The translations under genes were made by a program, and so were the position numbers. Shown one piece after another: positions 1 through 7,598 of a stretch of DNA of 7,600 bases. Each line of letters begins with the position of its first letter. Position 1 is the stretch's first letter. Origin of the DNA: CAYNTC01 sp964432925 (GTDB lineage: Bacteria; Planctomycetota; Phycisphaerae; Sedimentisphaerales; Anaerobacaceae); NCBI GenBank assembly GCA_964432925.1, contig CAYSPM010000136.1, positions 1 through 7,600 on the forward strand, in the 5' to 3' direction. The notes below the pieces were generated by a model. The model was not told the DNA's origin, made no database searches, and saw nothing but the letters and a program-made list of their open reading frames with translations.

Positions 1-1
1 C

Positions 2-2533
2 GTATGCTCTATAGAGAACCTTGATCCGATGGGAATCCACACAGGCGATAGTATTACGGTTGCTCCGGCTCAGACGCTTACCGACAAGGAATATCAGATA
101 ATGCGTGATGCTGCGATCAAGATTATAAGGGCAATTGGTGTGGAAACCGGCGGTTCTAACATACAATTTGCGGTCAATCCTCACAATGGCAAGCTCTACG
201 TTATCGAGATGAATCCTCGCGTTTCACGAAGCTCGGCACTTGCCTCGAAGGCGACCGGTTTTCCAATTGCAAAGATTGCTTCGCTGCTTGCCGTAGGTTA
301 TACGCTGGATGAGATACCTAACGATATCACAAAGAAAACGCCAGCCTGCTTTGAGCCGACAATCGACTATTGTGTCGTAAAATGGCCGCGTTTTACGTTC
401 GAGAAATTTCCGCAAACCAGCGCCGAACTTACAGTGCAAATGAAATCGGTTGGAGAGGCGATGGCTATCGGCCGAACATTCAAAGAGTCGCTACAAAAGG
501 CAATAAGGTCGCTGGAAATCGACCGCTATTCGCTCGATGGTAGGTATATCCAGAACGGCCTTTCACTACAAAAGCTTAAAGATAAACTCCGAATGAACTG
601 CTGGGATAAACTATGGTATGTTGCTGAGGCTCTGCGAAGGAAGATGCCGGTCAAGGATATTCACGAACTGACAAGGATTGATCCTTGGTTTCTCAACAAT
701 ATAAAAGACATTGTCAAACTCGAACAGAAGGTAAGTTCTCAAAAGCCTTTAGATATGAGCCATGATCTGATGCTAAGGGCTAAGGAGAACGGTTTTAGTG
801 ACGAGTATTTGGCGTCTTTGTCAAAGGTGTCGGAGCAAAAGCTCCGTGAGCGTAGGCAGAAACTTGGCATAAACGCCGTGTATAAGATGGTTGATACGTG
901 CGGCGCCGAATTTGAAGCGACTACTCCCTATCTTTATTCAACTTTTGAGCAGGACTGCGAGGCGAATCCAAGCAGTCGCAGAAAGGTCGTCATCCTTGGC
1001 GGCGGGCCTAACCGCATCGGCCAGGGAATCGAATTCGATTATTGCTGTGTGCATGCTGCTTTTGCTCTGCGCCAGATCGGTATCGAGTCGATAATGGTCA
1101 ATTGCAATCCGGAGACGGTAAGCACGGACTATGATACCTCCGACAGACTTTATTTTGAGCCGCTTACTTTCGAAGACGTTATGTCTATCGTGCAAAAAGA
1201 AAATCCTGATGGTGTAATTGTTCAGTTTGGTGGGCAGACGCCGCTTAAGCTGGCGGTGCCGCTCGAAAAAGCCGGAGTAAAAATAATCGGTACTTCGCCC
1301 GACAGCATCGACCGGGCAGAGAACCGCGAGCGTTTCAACAAGTTGGTCACAAAACTGGGGCTTCGCCAACCAGACAGTGGTACGGCAACTACGTACTCTG
1401 AGACGCTCAGAATTGCCAACAGGCTTGGATATCCTTTACTAATTCGTCCTTCCTTTGTACTGGGTGGCAGGGCAATGGAAATTGTCTATGATGAGCAGTC
1501 GCTGAAGGCTTGTGCAGGCAATGCGATTGCAGCTTCGGGAGAACATCCAATACTGATTGATAAATTTCTGGATGACGCTACGGAGCTTGATGTTGATGCT
1601 ATAAGTGACGGCAAGAGAGTCGTTATCGGCGGGATCATGGAGCATATAGAAGAAGCCGGCGTCCACTCAGGAGACAGCGCGTGTTCTCTGCCGCCTGTCT
1701 CGATTAACAGCAAGACACTGGCAGAGATTAAAAAACAAACTATATTGCTGGCGCTCGAATTGAACGTGAAGGGCCTGATAAATATACAGTACGCTGTTAA
1801 AGACGGTCAGATTTATATCCTGGAGGTTAATCCGCGTGCATCCCGAACAGTACCATTTGTGAGTAAAGCTATCGGAGTTCCTCTGGCCAAGCTGGCCGCG
1901 AAGGTAATGACCGGCTTGACGCTGGACGAACTGGGTTTCACAAAAGAAGTTCAGCGGGATCACTTTGCTGTAAAAGAGGCAGTATTTCCGTTCTTAAAAT
2001 TCCCCGGCACGGATACATTGCTTGGGCCGGAGATGCTCTCAACCGGCGAGGTCATGGGAATATCCGATGACTTTGGGACCGCATTTGCTAAGTCCCAGAT
2101 GGCTGCCGGTAATAGTTTGCCCATCGACGGAATCGTACTTTTCAGTGTCAAGGATGCCGATAAGCCGAAAGCCGTCGAGCTTGCCCGCAAAATGCACGAG
2201 ATGGGCTTTAAGATAGTTGCGACAAAGGGAACCTGCATTGAATTTATCAAAAATAATATTCCTTCTGAATTTGCACTAAAAATGACAGAGGGCAGACCCA
2301 ATATTGTTGACTGGATAATAAATGGCAAAATCGATCTGATTATAAATACGACTATCGGTAAGCGGTCGATTATGGATTCCTTCTCGATAAGAAGAAACGC
2401 TATAGAAAGACAGATACCATACGTGACGACAATAAGGGGCGCAGCCGCCGTGGTTAAAGCTATTGATGCAATAAGCCATAAAAAAATCAGTGTGAAGCCT
2501 TTACAGTTATACTATCAGCAGCGGAAATTGTAG
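2..2533 (+). CDS. carB: Carbamoyl-phosphate synthase large subunit, 5'-truncated by the window edge
   Basis: Synthesises carbamoyl phosphate from bicarbonate, ammonia (passed from CarA) and two ATP, for pyrimidine and arginine synthesis in the cytoplasm. The frame is open from base 2 (VCSIEN...), so the ATG at 29 is an internal Met. By comparison with E. coli CarB as I remember it (1073 residues), about 230 N-terminal residues are missing. What remains, in order: the end of the first ATP-grasp half, with metal-ligand equivalents Gln (codon 164), Glu (206) and Asn (212) in the EMNPRVSRSSALASKATG block; the central oligomerisation region (about 490-960); the second ATP-grasp half, opening with GGGPNRIGQGIEFDYC and carrying ligands Gln (1787), Glu (1823) and Asn (1829); and the C-terminal MGS-like regulatory domain (about 2125-2500). 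Residues that bind UMP/ornithine in E. coli appear kept: Thr (2222), Thr (2231), Lys (2279), Asn (2345), Thr (2351). Allosteric control is therefore plausible, but inferred. It stops with TAG 2 bases before carA; no frameshift seen. Confidence 0.98.
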   Translation, partial: VCSIENLDPMGIHTGDSITVAPAQTLTDKEYQIMRDAAIKIIRAIGVETGGSNIQFAVNPHNGKLYVIEMNPRVSRSSALASKATGFPIAKIASLLAVGYTLDEIPNDITKKTPACFEPTIDYCVVKWPRFTFEKFPQTSAELTVQMKSVGEAMAIGRTFKESLQKAIRSLEIDRYSLDGRYIQNGLSLQKLKDKLRMNCWDKLWYVAEALRRKMPVKDIHELTRIDPWFLNNIKDIVKLEQKVSSQKPLDMSHDLMLRAKENGFSDEYLASLSKVSEQKLRERRQKLGINAVYKMVDTCGAEFEATTPYLYSTFEQDCEANPSSRRKVVILGGGPNRIGQGIEFDYCCVHAAFALRQIGIESIMVNCNPETVSTDYDTSDRLYFEPLTFEDVMSIVQKENPDGVIVQFGGQTPLKLAVPLEKAGVKIIGTSPDSIDRAENRERFNKLVTKLGLRQPDSGTATTYSETLRIANRLGYPLLIRPSFVLGGRAMEIVYDEQSLKACAGNAIAASGEHPILIDKFLDDATELDVDAISDGKRVVIGGIMEHIEEAGVHSGDSACSLPPVSINSKTLAEIKKQTILLALELNVKGLINIQYAVKDGQIYILEVNPRASRTVPFVSKAIGVPLAKLAAKVMTGLTLDELGFTKEVQRDHFAVKEAVFPFLKFPGTDTLLGPEMLSTGEVMGISDDFGTAFAKSQMAAGNSLPIDGIVLFSVKDADKPKAVELARKMHEMGFKIVATKGTCIEFIKNNIPSEFALKMTEGRPNIVDWIINGKIDLIINTTIGKRSIMDSFSIRRNAIERQIPYVTTIRGAAAVVKAIDAISHKKISVKPLQLYYQQRKL

Positions 2534-2535
2534 AA

Positions 2536-3702
2536 ATGAAAGCTATTTTGTTATTGGAAGACGGTACTGTATTTGAAGGCATGGCTTTCGGTGCCAGAGG
2601 TCAGGAGTGTGGGGAAGTAGTATTTAACACCAGTATGACAGGCTATCAGGAAGCATTGACCGATCCTTCATACCATGAGCAGATAATCACAATGACATAC
2701 CCCCTCATCGGCAATTACGGCACGAATCAAGAGGACGCCGAATCAGGAAGAATTTACGCAAAAGGCCTTGTTGTCAAGGAGAACTGCAATTACCCGAGCA
2801 GTTGGAGAAGCGGTCAGACGTTAGATGGCTATCTCAAGAGAAACAACGTGGTTGGCCTCGATGGTATTGATACTCGAATGCTTGTACGCCATATACGCAT
2901 CAAGGGAGCAATGAGAGGGATAATCTCTTCAGCAGAATTAAATACAAAAAGACTTGCTGAGAAGTTGAGTGAGTACCCCGGCCTTGTAGGGCGTGATATT
3001 GTAAGTAATGTGACGGTTGATAAACCTTATCTCTGGAAAGAAGGCTTGATTGACATATTCGGCGACCTCGCCCATAGGGGGCAAGATAAAAAGCCTGTTG
3101 CTAAATTCAAAGTTGTCGCTTTTGACTTTGGCATCAAGCACAATATTCTCAGGCTTCTTTGTGCTCACGGCTGTGACGTGATGGTTGTGCCCGCTCAAAC
3201 GTCTGCGAAGAAAGTGCTCTCTTATAAGCCTGACGGAGTCTTTCTTAGCAATGGTCCTGGTGATCCCGCGGCAGTTGCCTACGCGGTCAATGCCGTAAGA
3301 GCGCTTCTCGGTAAGGTACCGATATTCGGAATATGTCTCGGCCATCAACTCCTAGCTCTTGCCCTGGGAGGACGGACTTATAAACTAAAATTTGGTCACA
3401 GGGGCGCTAACCATCCAGTGAAAAATCTTAAAACCGGTAAAATTGAAATCACCTGCCAGAATCATGGCTTTTGTGTTGATCTGGATTCTTTGAAAGACAA
3501 GGACGTCCAACTTACACATCTGAACCTGAACGACAATACTCTTGAGGGTATCCACTGCGAGAAATTGGCTGCCTTTTCGGTTCAGTATCACCCCGAGGCG
3601 TCACCTGGCCCCCATGACTCAAATTATCTTTTTGAGACCTTCATAGATTTAATGGCTAAGCCCTTGATGAGCCAGCGTGCAATAAGAAGCTTTTGCGTGT
3701 AA
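2536..3702 (+). CDS. carA: Carbamoyl-phosphate synthase small (glutaminase) subunit
   Basis: Hydrolyses glutamine and delivers ammonia through a tunnel to CarB. The protein has 388 residues (E. coli CarA has about 382). The N-terminal CarA-specific domain (about 1-150) starts MKAILLLEDGTVFEG and contains the family block FNTSMTGYQEALTDPSY. The C-terminal class I glutamine amidotransferase domain (about 190-375) has the oxyanion-loop motif SNGPGDP, the nucleophile elbow GICLGHQ with Cys267, a conserved QNHGF with His310, and YHPEASPGP with His352 and Glu354, so the catalytic triad is complete. The ATG follows the carB TAG after 2 bases. The only ribosome-site candidate is a weak GGAAA at 2523-2527 inside the end of carB, so translational coupling to carB is likely and would suit a 1:1 complex. 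Lying downstream of carB is the reverse of the common arrangement. The C-terminal tail after FETFIDL is slightly extended and ends 7 bases from the stop of the converging PAP2 gene. Confidence 0.98.
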   Translation: MKAILLLEDGTVFEGMAFGARGQECGEVVFNTSMTGYQEALTDPSYHEQIITMTYPLIGNYGTNQEDAESGRIYAKGLVVKENCNYPSSWRSGQTLDGYLKRNNVVGLDGIDTRMLVRHIRIKGAMRGIISSAELNTKRLAEKLSEYPGLVGRDIVSNVTVDKPYLWKEGLIDIFGDLAHRGQDKKPVAKFKVVAFDFGIKHNILRLLCAHGCDVMVVPAQTSAKKVLSYKPDGVFLSNGPGDPAAVAYAVNAVRALLGKVPIFGICLGHQLLALALGGRTYKLKFGHRGANHPVKNLKTGKIEITCQNHGFCVDLDSLKDKDVQLTHLNLNDNTLEGIHCEKLAAFSVQYHPEASPGPHDSNYLFETFIDLMAKPLMSQRAIRSFCV

Positions 3703-3709
3703 CTGTTAT

Positions 3710-4558
3710 TCAGAATTGTTTTACCAGGCTCAAGCCCATTGCCTGCTCACCACGCACAGTTGTAAAGGGCATTATCTTAAAACCTGCTACTTCGAGACTT
3801 TTGTGCTTAGCTGCTATTGAGTGGCCAACAACCCAACCAAGAGTTGCACCGAAGACTACGTCACTTGCCCAGTGATCGCCGGTATCCATCATTCTATAAG
3901 CTACCAGCGAGGCCATAATGTAAGCTGGTATACCGACTTTCAGCCCGTAGAACTCATGCAAAACAGATGCAGCCGTGAAGGAACTCGATGTGTGTGCACT
4001 TGGCCAGGCCCAATTTTGGCCATTTGGAGAATCATTTTGCCTGATGGCTTTAAGGCCAAATGTCGCTATTGAACTCACTGAAAGTGCGGTGAGCATTGTC
4101 CATGCTCGTTCTTTATTGAATTCATCTTGTTTCTCGGCGCTAAGTATATACCAGATACCGCTTGCTGCAAGGTGTGTCCATGGTGAACCAATGACGTTGA
4201 GGCTTTCATCTTCAAAGCCGTGCAGAGCTGGGTGCCTGCGGAAATGGTCGGCGATGTTGTTATCGGCGTCGCTGTTGTGCATGATGATGCTGGCGTTGCC
4301 GGCTAATAACAATGCTACTATGTTGTGTGTGTTAAGGAATGTATGTTCCGAGTCTTCAAGCAGCCTGTCCGGGCGATCAGCAAGGTCTTGCTGTGCAGAT
4401 TCCAGCCAGAGAGCTTTTCTGGGTTGATCTTCTGCTGTTGCTAAGCTCGTTAATAAGATAAGGCATATGAAGAACCTGCTAAAGAATTTACTCAGACCAA
4501 AAAGACATAAGATAGAGCTTGAGATTGTAAGTATTAACTCTGGTTTATGGTTTCGCAT
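3710..4558 (-). CDS. PAP2-superfamily (phosphatidic acid phosphatase type 2) membrane or exported protein
   Basis: The protein has 282 residues; its substrate is unknown. PAP2 enzymes remove phosphate from lipid phosphates such as undecaprenyl pyrophosphate, phosphatidate or lipid A, usually on the periplasmic face. The N-terminus has two hydrophobic stretches (about 8-22 and 29-40) ending in an Ala-x-Ala-like site at 40-42, suggesting a signal peptide with a long leader or a membrane anchor. Further hydrophobic segments lie at about 78-94, 126-140, 153-172, 207-221 and 232-250. Motif 1 is Lys170 followed by Ser177-Pro178, where families normally have Arg-Pro. Motif 2 is PSAHT (186-190) with His189. 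Motif 3 is YR...H...D with Arg222, His229 and Asp233, one residue longer between Arg and His than the classical pattern. The end, GLSLVKQF, has an outer-membrane-like terminal strand. The ATG at 4558 is preceded by an in-frame TAA and a weak GGAAA; no better internal start was seen. It lies 29 bases after guaA on the same strand, probably co-transcribed. Family call firm, activity uncertain. Confidence 0.9.
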   Translation of the reverse strand: MRNHKPELILTISSSILCLFGLSKFFSRFFICLILLTSLATAEDQPRKALWLESAQQDLADRPDRLLEDSEHTFLNTHNIVALLLAGNASIIMHNSDADNNIADHFRRHPALHGFEDESLNVIGSPWTHLAASGIWYILSAEKQDEFNKERAWTMLTALSVSSIATFGLKAIRQNDSPNGQNWAWPSAHTSSSFTAASVLHEFYGLKVGIPAYIMASLVAYRMMDTGDHWASDVVFGATLGWVVGHSIAAKHKSLEVAGFKIMPFTTVRGEQAMGLSLVKQF

Positions 4559-4587
4559 TTTCCGGTTGCAGTTTTACACTTTATTGC

Positions 4588-6144
4588 TTATTCCCATTCG
4601 ATCGTTGCCGGCGGTTTGCTCGAGATATCGTAGACGACGCGATTGACGCCACGAACTTCGTTTATGATTCTGCTTGATATGACCTCGAGCACATCGAATG
4701 GTATCTGTGAAAAGTCTGCGGTCATAAAATCGGAAGTCTCCACTGCGCGAATGGCAATAACGTTTTCATAACTTCGCTCATCGCCCATAACACCGACCGT
4801 CGAGACAGGCACAAGCACCGTTAACGCTTGCGATATTTTTCTGTAGAGCCCGGCTGATTTTATTTCATCGATTAAAATCTCGTCGGCTGAGCGCAGGATT
4901 TCGAGCCTTTGGGGCGTCACTTCGCCGATTATTCGTACAGCTAAGCCCGGCCCTGGAAAAGGATGTCGCCAGACAATTTCTTCCGGAAGGCCCAGATACT
5001 CACCGACAAGGCGTACCTCATCTTTGAACAGATCTCTCAACGGCTCAATAAGTTCGAAGCCAAGCTCGGAAGGTAGTCCGCCGACATTATGATGAAGTTT
5101 TATGCTTGCGGCTAAGTTGCCATCCTTGGAGCCTGATTCAATTACGTCGGGGTAAAGTGTTCCCTGGGCAAGAAATTTAGCGTTTGGGATTTTCGAGGCT
5201 TCGGACTTGAAAGCCTTGATGAACTCGGCTCCTATTATTCTGCGTTTTTGCTGTGGGTCTGTCACGCCAGCAAGGGCAGTTAAAAACTGTTTTGACCAAT
5301 CAACCACACGCAAATCGATGTGAAAGTGATCACGAAAGGTTGAGATTACATTTTCGCGTTCGTTTCTGCGAAGTAAACCATTGTCAACGAAGATGCAAAC
5401 AAGTTGATCGCCTATTGCTTTGTGCAGTAGCGAAGCCACGACCGAAGAGTCAACCCCACCGCTTAAGCCGCATATTACCGCAGCCCGGCCGACTTGACAG
5501 CTTATCGCATCAATGGCGTCGGCGACAAAGTCGCTCATCTTCCAGTCGCCGCTGCAACCACAGATATCGTAGAGAAAGTTCTTCAGTATGACAGGGCCTT
5601 TGGGTGTGTGAGTGACTTCCGGGTGGAACTGGACACCGAAGAATTTCTTTTTTTTGTATCTGACGGCTGCGTAAGGGCAGGTGGGCGAAGAGGCCAATTT
5701 TTCGAAGTCGCTGGGTAGTTTGCTTACCTGGTCGCCGTGGCTGGCCCAAACCATTGTTGAATCCGGCAAATCAACAAACAAATCGCTTTTATCAAGGATT
5801 ATCAGGCTTGTCCTTCCGTACTCATGCCTCTCTGCTCTGGCGATATCTGCACCGAGTATCTGGCATCCAAGCTGCATCCCATAGCAAATGCCCAAGATCG
5901 GAACGTCAAGCTCGAATATCTTACTATCACATCGAGGAGCATTATCCTGGTAAACGCTTGCAGGTCCACCAGAGAGTATTATGCCTTTGATCGGTAATTT
6001 CGATAGTTCGGAAGCAGAAATCCGGGCTGAGAATATCCTGGAATAGACGTTATGTTCGCGGACGCGCCTGGCTATGAGCTGGCCATATTGACTGCCAAAA
6101 TCCAGGATTGCGATAATCTCGCCCCTTGGGGACTCTCGAATCAT
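4588..6144 (-). CDS. guaA: GMP synthase (glutamine-hydrolysing)
   Basis: Converts XMP to GMP using ATP and glutamine, the second step from IMP to GMP; cytoplasmic. The protein has 518 residues (E. coli GuaA has 525) and looks complete. The N-terminal class I amidotransferase domain (about 10-195) has ILSGGPASVY, the nucleophile motif GICYGMQ with Cys87, and FHPEVTHT with His174 and Glu176. The ATP pyrophosphatase domain (about 205-400) has the P-loop SGGVDSS at 228-234 and the HHNVGGLP block. The C-terminal dimerisation domain contains RHPFPGPGLAVRIIGEV and ends KPPATIEWE, the usual family ending. The start at 6144 is supported by a GAGGA ribosome site 6 bases upstream and begins 2 bases after the guaB TAA, so the two genes are almost certainly one transcription unit. 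An A8 run at codons 164-166 forms an in-frame A-AAA-AAG slippery heptamer; no disruption of the reading frame is present. The PAP2 gene follows on the same strand. Confidence 0.98.
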   Translation of the reverse strand: MIRESPRGEIIAILDFGSQYGQLIARRVREHNVYSRIFSARISASELSKLPIKGIILSGGPASVYQDNAPRCDSKIFELDVPILGICYGMQLGCQILGADIARAERHEYGRTSLIILDKSDLFVDLPDSTMVWASHGDQVSKLPSDFEKLASSPTCPYAAVRYKKKKFFGVQFHPEVTHTPKGPVILKNFLYDICGCSGDWKMSDFVADAIDAISCQVGRAAVICGLSGGVDSSVVASLLHKAIGDQLVCIFVDNGLLRRNERENVISTFRDHFHIDLRVVDWSKQFLTALAGVTDPQQKRRIIGAEFIKAFKSEASKIPNAKFLAQGTLYPDVIESGSKDGNLAASIKLHHNVGGLPSELGFELIEPLRDLFKDEVRLVGEYLGLPEEIVWRHPFPGPGLAVRIIGEVTPQRLEILRSADEILIDEIKSAGLYRKISQALTVLVPVSTVGVMGDERSYENVIAIRAVETSDFMTADFSQIPFDVLEVISSRIINEVRGVNRVVYDISSKPPATIEWE

Positions 6145-6146
6145 GG

Positions 6147-7598
6147 TTAGTCCTCAAAAGGTAAACTTGCTGAGTAGTTCGGCGCCTCTTTAGTTATTTG
6201 TATATCGTGTGGATGCGACTCGTTAGCTGAAGCTGTACTTACCCGAACAAATCGAGCCTTGTTCATAAGCTCTTGAATGCTTCGCGCACCACAGTAACCC
6301 ATGCCGGCACGAATGCCGCCGACGAGCTGGTAAACAAAATCGCTCAAGGTGCCACGGTACGGTACGCGGCCTTCAACGCCTTCCGGTACGAGCTTGCCTT
6401 GCTCGGTCGTGCTACTCTGGCTGTATCTTTCGGCAGAACCCTTTACCATCGCTCCTAAGGAGCCCATGCCACGGTATTCTTTGAACTGTCTGCCTTTGTA
6501 AATGACCAACTGGCCCGGACTTTCCTTAAGGCCCGCAAACAGTGAGCCTATCATCACGCTTGAGGCCCCTGCTGCGATCGCCTTTGTGATATCACCCGAA
6601 TGTCTTATTCCACCATCGGCGATAACCGGAATATTGTTTTTTCTTGCAACATTAGAACATTCCATAATCGCCGATATTTGCGGCATGCCTACGCCGGAGA
6701 TTACTCTTGTGGTGCAAATTGCGCCAGGTCCAATACCGACCTTCACGGCATTTGCACCGGCTGCAATCAAATCTTCTGCGGCCTCGGCTGTAGCAATATT
6801 TCCGGCAATTACATCAATCTTGTAGGTCGCTTTGGTTTTCTTGACCGTATCGATGACATTTTGTGAGTGGCCGTGAGCCGTGTCTACGACGATGATATCA
6901 ACATCGGCTGCGATCAATGTCTTGATGCGTTCATAGTCGTGCACACCGACCGCGGCGCCGACGCGGAGCCTGCCACGCTCGTCTTTGGCAGCCCTGGGAT
7001 ATTGCTGGACGCGGTCGATGTCTCGCATGGTAATCAAGCCGGCCAACTTGTCATTTGAATTGACCAGCAGCAGCTTTTCAATCTTGTGCTGTTGAAGGAT
7101 TTCCTTTGCCTGCTCCAGTGTCGTGCCGGCCGGGCCTGTAACGAGACTTTTTTTTGTCATCACGGAACTAATTTGGACATCATAGTCTTTGAGGAACTTC
7201 AGGTCTCTACGTGTCAGAATGCCGACCAGCTTTTTACCTTCAACGATGGGAATGCCGGAGACGTTGTGCTCATTCATGAGCTCCTGGGCACGTTTGACGG
7301 GTTCCGTTGGCGATAGGGTCACGGGATCGCTGATAACTCCGTGCTCGGAACGCTTTACCTTGGTGACTTCTCTTGTTTGGGCCTGGATAGTGAGATTTTT
7401 ATGGATTATTCCGATCCCACCTTCCTGGGCGAGCGCTATAGCTAATGCTGCTTCTGTAACGGTGTCCATAGCTGCCGATACGATGGGGATGTTTATTCGG
7501 ATATTGTCTGTTAGCTGTGTGCTGGTGTCGGCCTGGCTTGGAACGAGATCACTCTTGGCCGGCAACAGCAGCACATCGTCAAAGGTTATCGCTTCCAT
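6147..7598 (-). CDS. guaB: Inosine-5'-monophosphate dehydrogenase (5' end near or beyond the window edge)
   Basis: Oxidises IMP to XMP with NAD+, the committed step of guanine nucleotide synthesis. From the Met at 7598 there are 483 residues (E. coli GuaB is about 488). The N-terminal barrel part opens EAITFDDVLLLPAKSD; a CBS-domain pair is inserted at about 85-200 (GVISDPVTL... and SVMTKKSLVT...); the barrel then resumes. It carries the active-site loop GIGPGAICTTR with catalytic Cys295, the phosphate-binding DGGIRHSGD (328-336) and GSL (351-353), YRGMGSLGAM (375-384), and the flap Arg391-Tyr392 with EGVEGRVPYRG (406-416). The C-terminus HPHDIQITKEAPNY is typical. Family members usually have several residues before TFDD, so Met1 here may be internal with the true start beyond 7600; only 2 bases remain to judge. 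The CBS pair commonly binds adenine/guanine nucleotides in the family, so allosteric control by purine levels is possible (inference). Stop TAA lies 2 bases before the guaA ATG. Confidence 0.97.
   Translation of the reverse strand: MEAITFDDVLLLPAKSDLVPSQADTSTQLTDNIRINIPIVSAAMDTVTEAALAIALAQEGGIGIIHKNLTIQAQTREVTKVKRSEHGVISDPVTLSPTEPVKRAQELMNEHNVSGIPIVEGKKLVGILTRRDLKFLKDYDVQISSVMTKKSLVTGPAGTTLEQAKEILQQHKIEKLLLVNSNDKLAGLITMRDIDRVQQYPRAAKDERGRLRVGAAVGVHDYERIKTLIAADVDIIVVDTAHGHSQNVIDTVKKTKATYKIDVIAGNIATAEAAEDLIAAGANAVKVGIGPGAICTTRVISGVGMPQISAIMECSNVARKNNIPVIADGGIRHSGDITKAIAAGASSVMIGSLFAGLKESPGQLVIYKGRQFKEYRGMGSLGAMVKGSAERYSQSSTTEQGKLVPEGVEGRVPYRGTLSDFVYQLVGGIRAGMGYCGARSIQELMNKARFVRVSTASANESHPHDIQITKEAPNYSASLPFED
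6151..6155 (-). promoter_or_regulatory. Ribosome binding site of guaA
   Basis: Read on the minus strand, GAGGA lies 6 bases before the guaA ATG (6144) and inside the last codons of guaB. It is the clearest Shine-Dalgarno match at any gene start in the window and fixes the guaA start. Confidence 0.75.

Noticed and set aside
29..31. ATG at 29 as the start of carB
   Set aside because: The frame is open upstream to the window edge and those codons (VCSIENLDP) continue the CarB family sequence, so this Met is internal.
938..1369. 143-codon minus-strand open frame inside carB
   Set aside because: It lies wholly antisense to the conserved second ATP-grasp half, resembles no family I recognise, and is explained by the codon pattern of carB.
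2938..3348. 136-codon minus-strand open frame inside carA
   Set aside because: It is antisense to conserved CarA sequence, has no recognisable domain and no convincing ribosome site.
3653..3674. TGGCT...AGCCA inverted repeat near the end of carA as a possible terminator
   Set aside because: The stem is only 5 base pairs with a 12-base loop, lies inside the coding region, and no T-run follows it.
3975..4427. 150-codon plus-strand open frame opposite the PAP2 gene
   Set aside because: The minus-strand frame carries PAP2 motifs; this one is Ser/Leu/Cys-rich without recognisable domains and looks like a shadow.
4559..4587. Possible promoter or terminator between guaA and the PAP2 gene
   Set aside because: Only 29 bases are available, with no clear -35/-10 pair or hairpin, so read-through from guaA is the simpler reading.
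5510..5749. 79-codon minus-strand frame overlapping guaA
   Set aside because: It overlaps the conserved GuaA amidotransferase domain in another frame. It matters only as the possible -1 frameshift extension noted in the findings, not as a separate gene.
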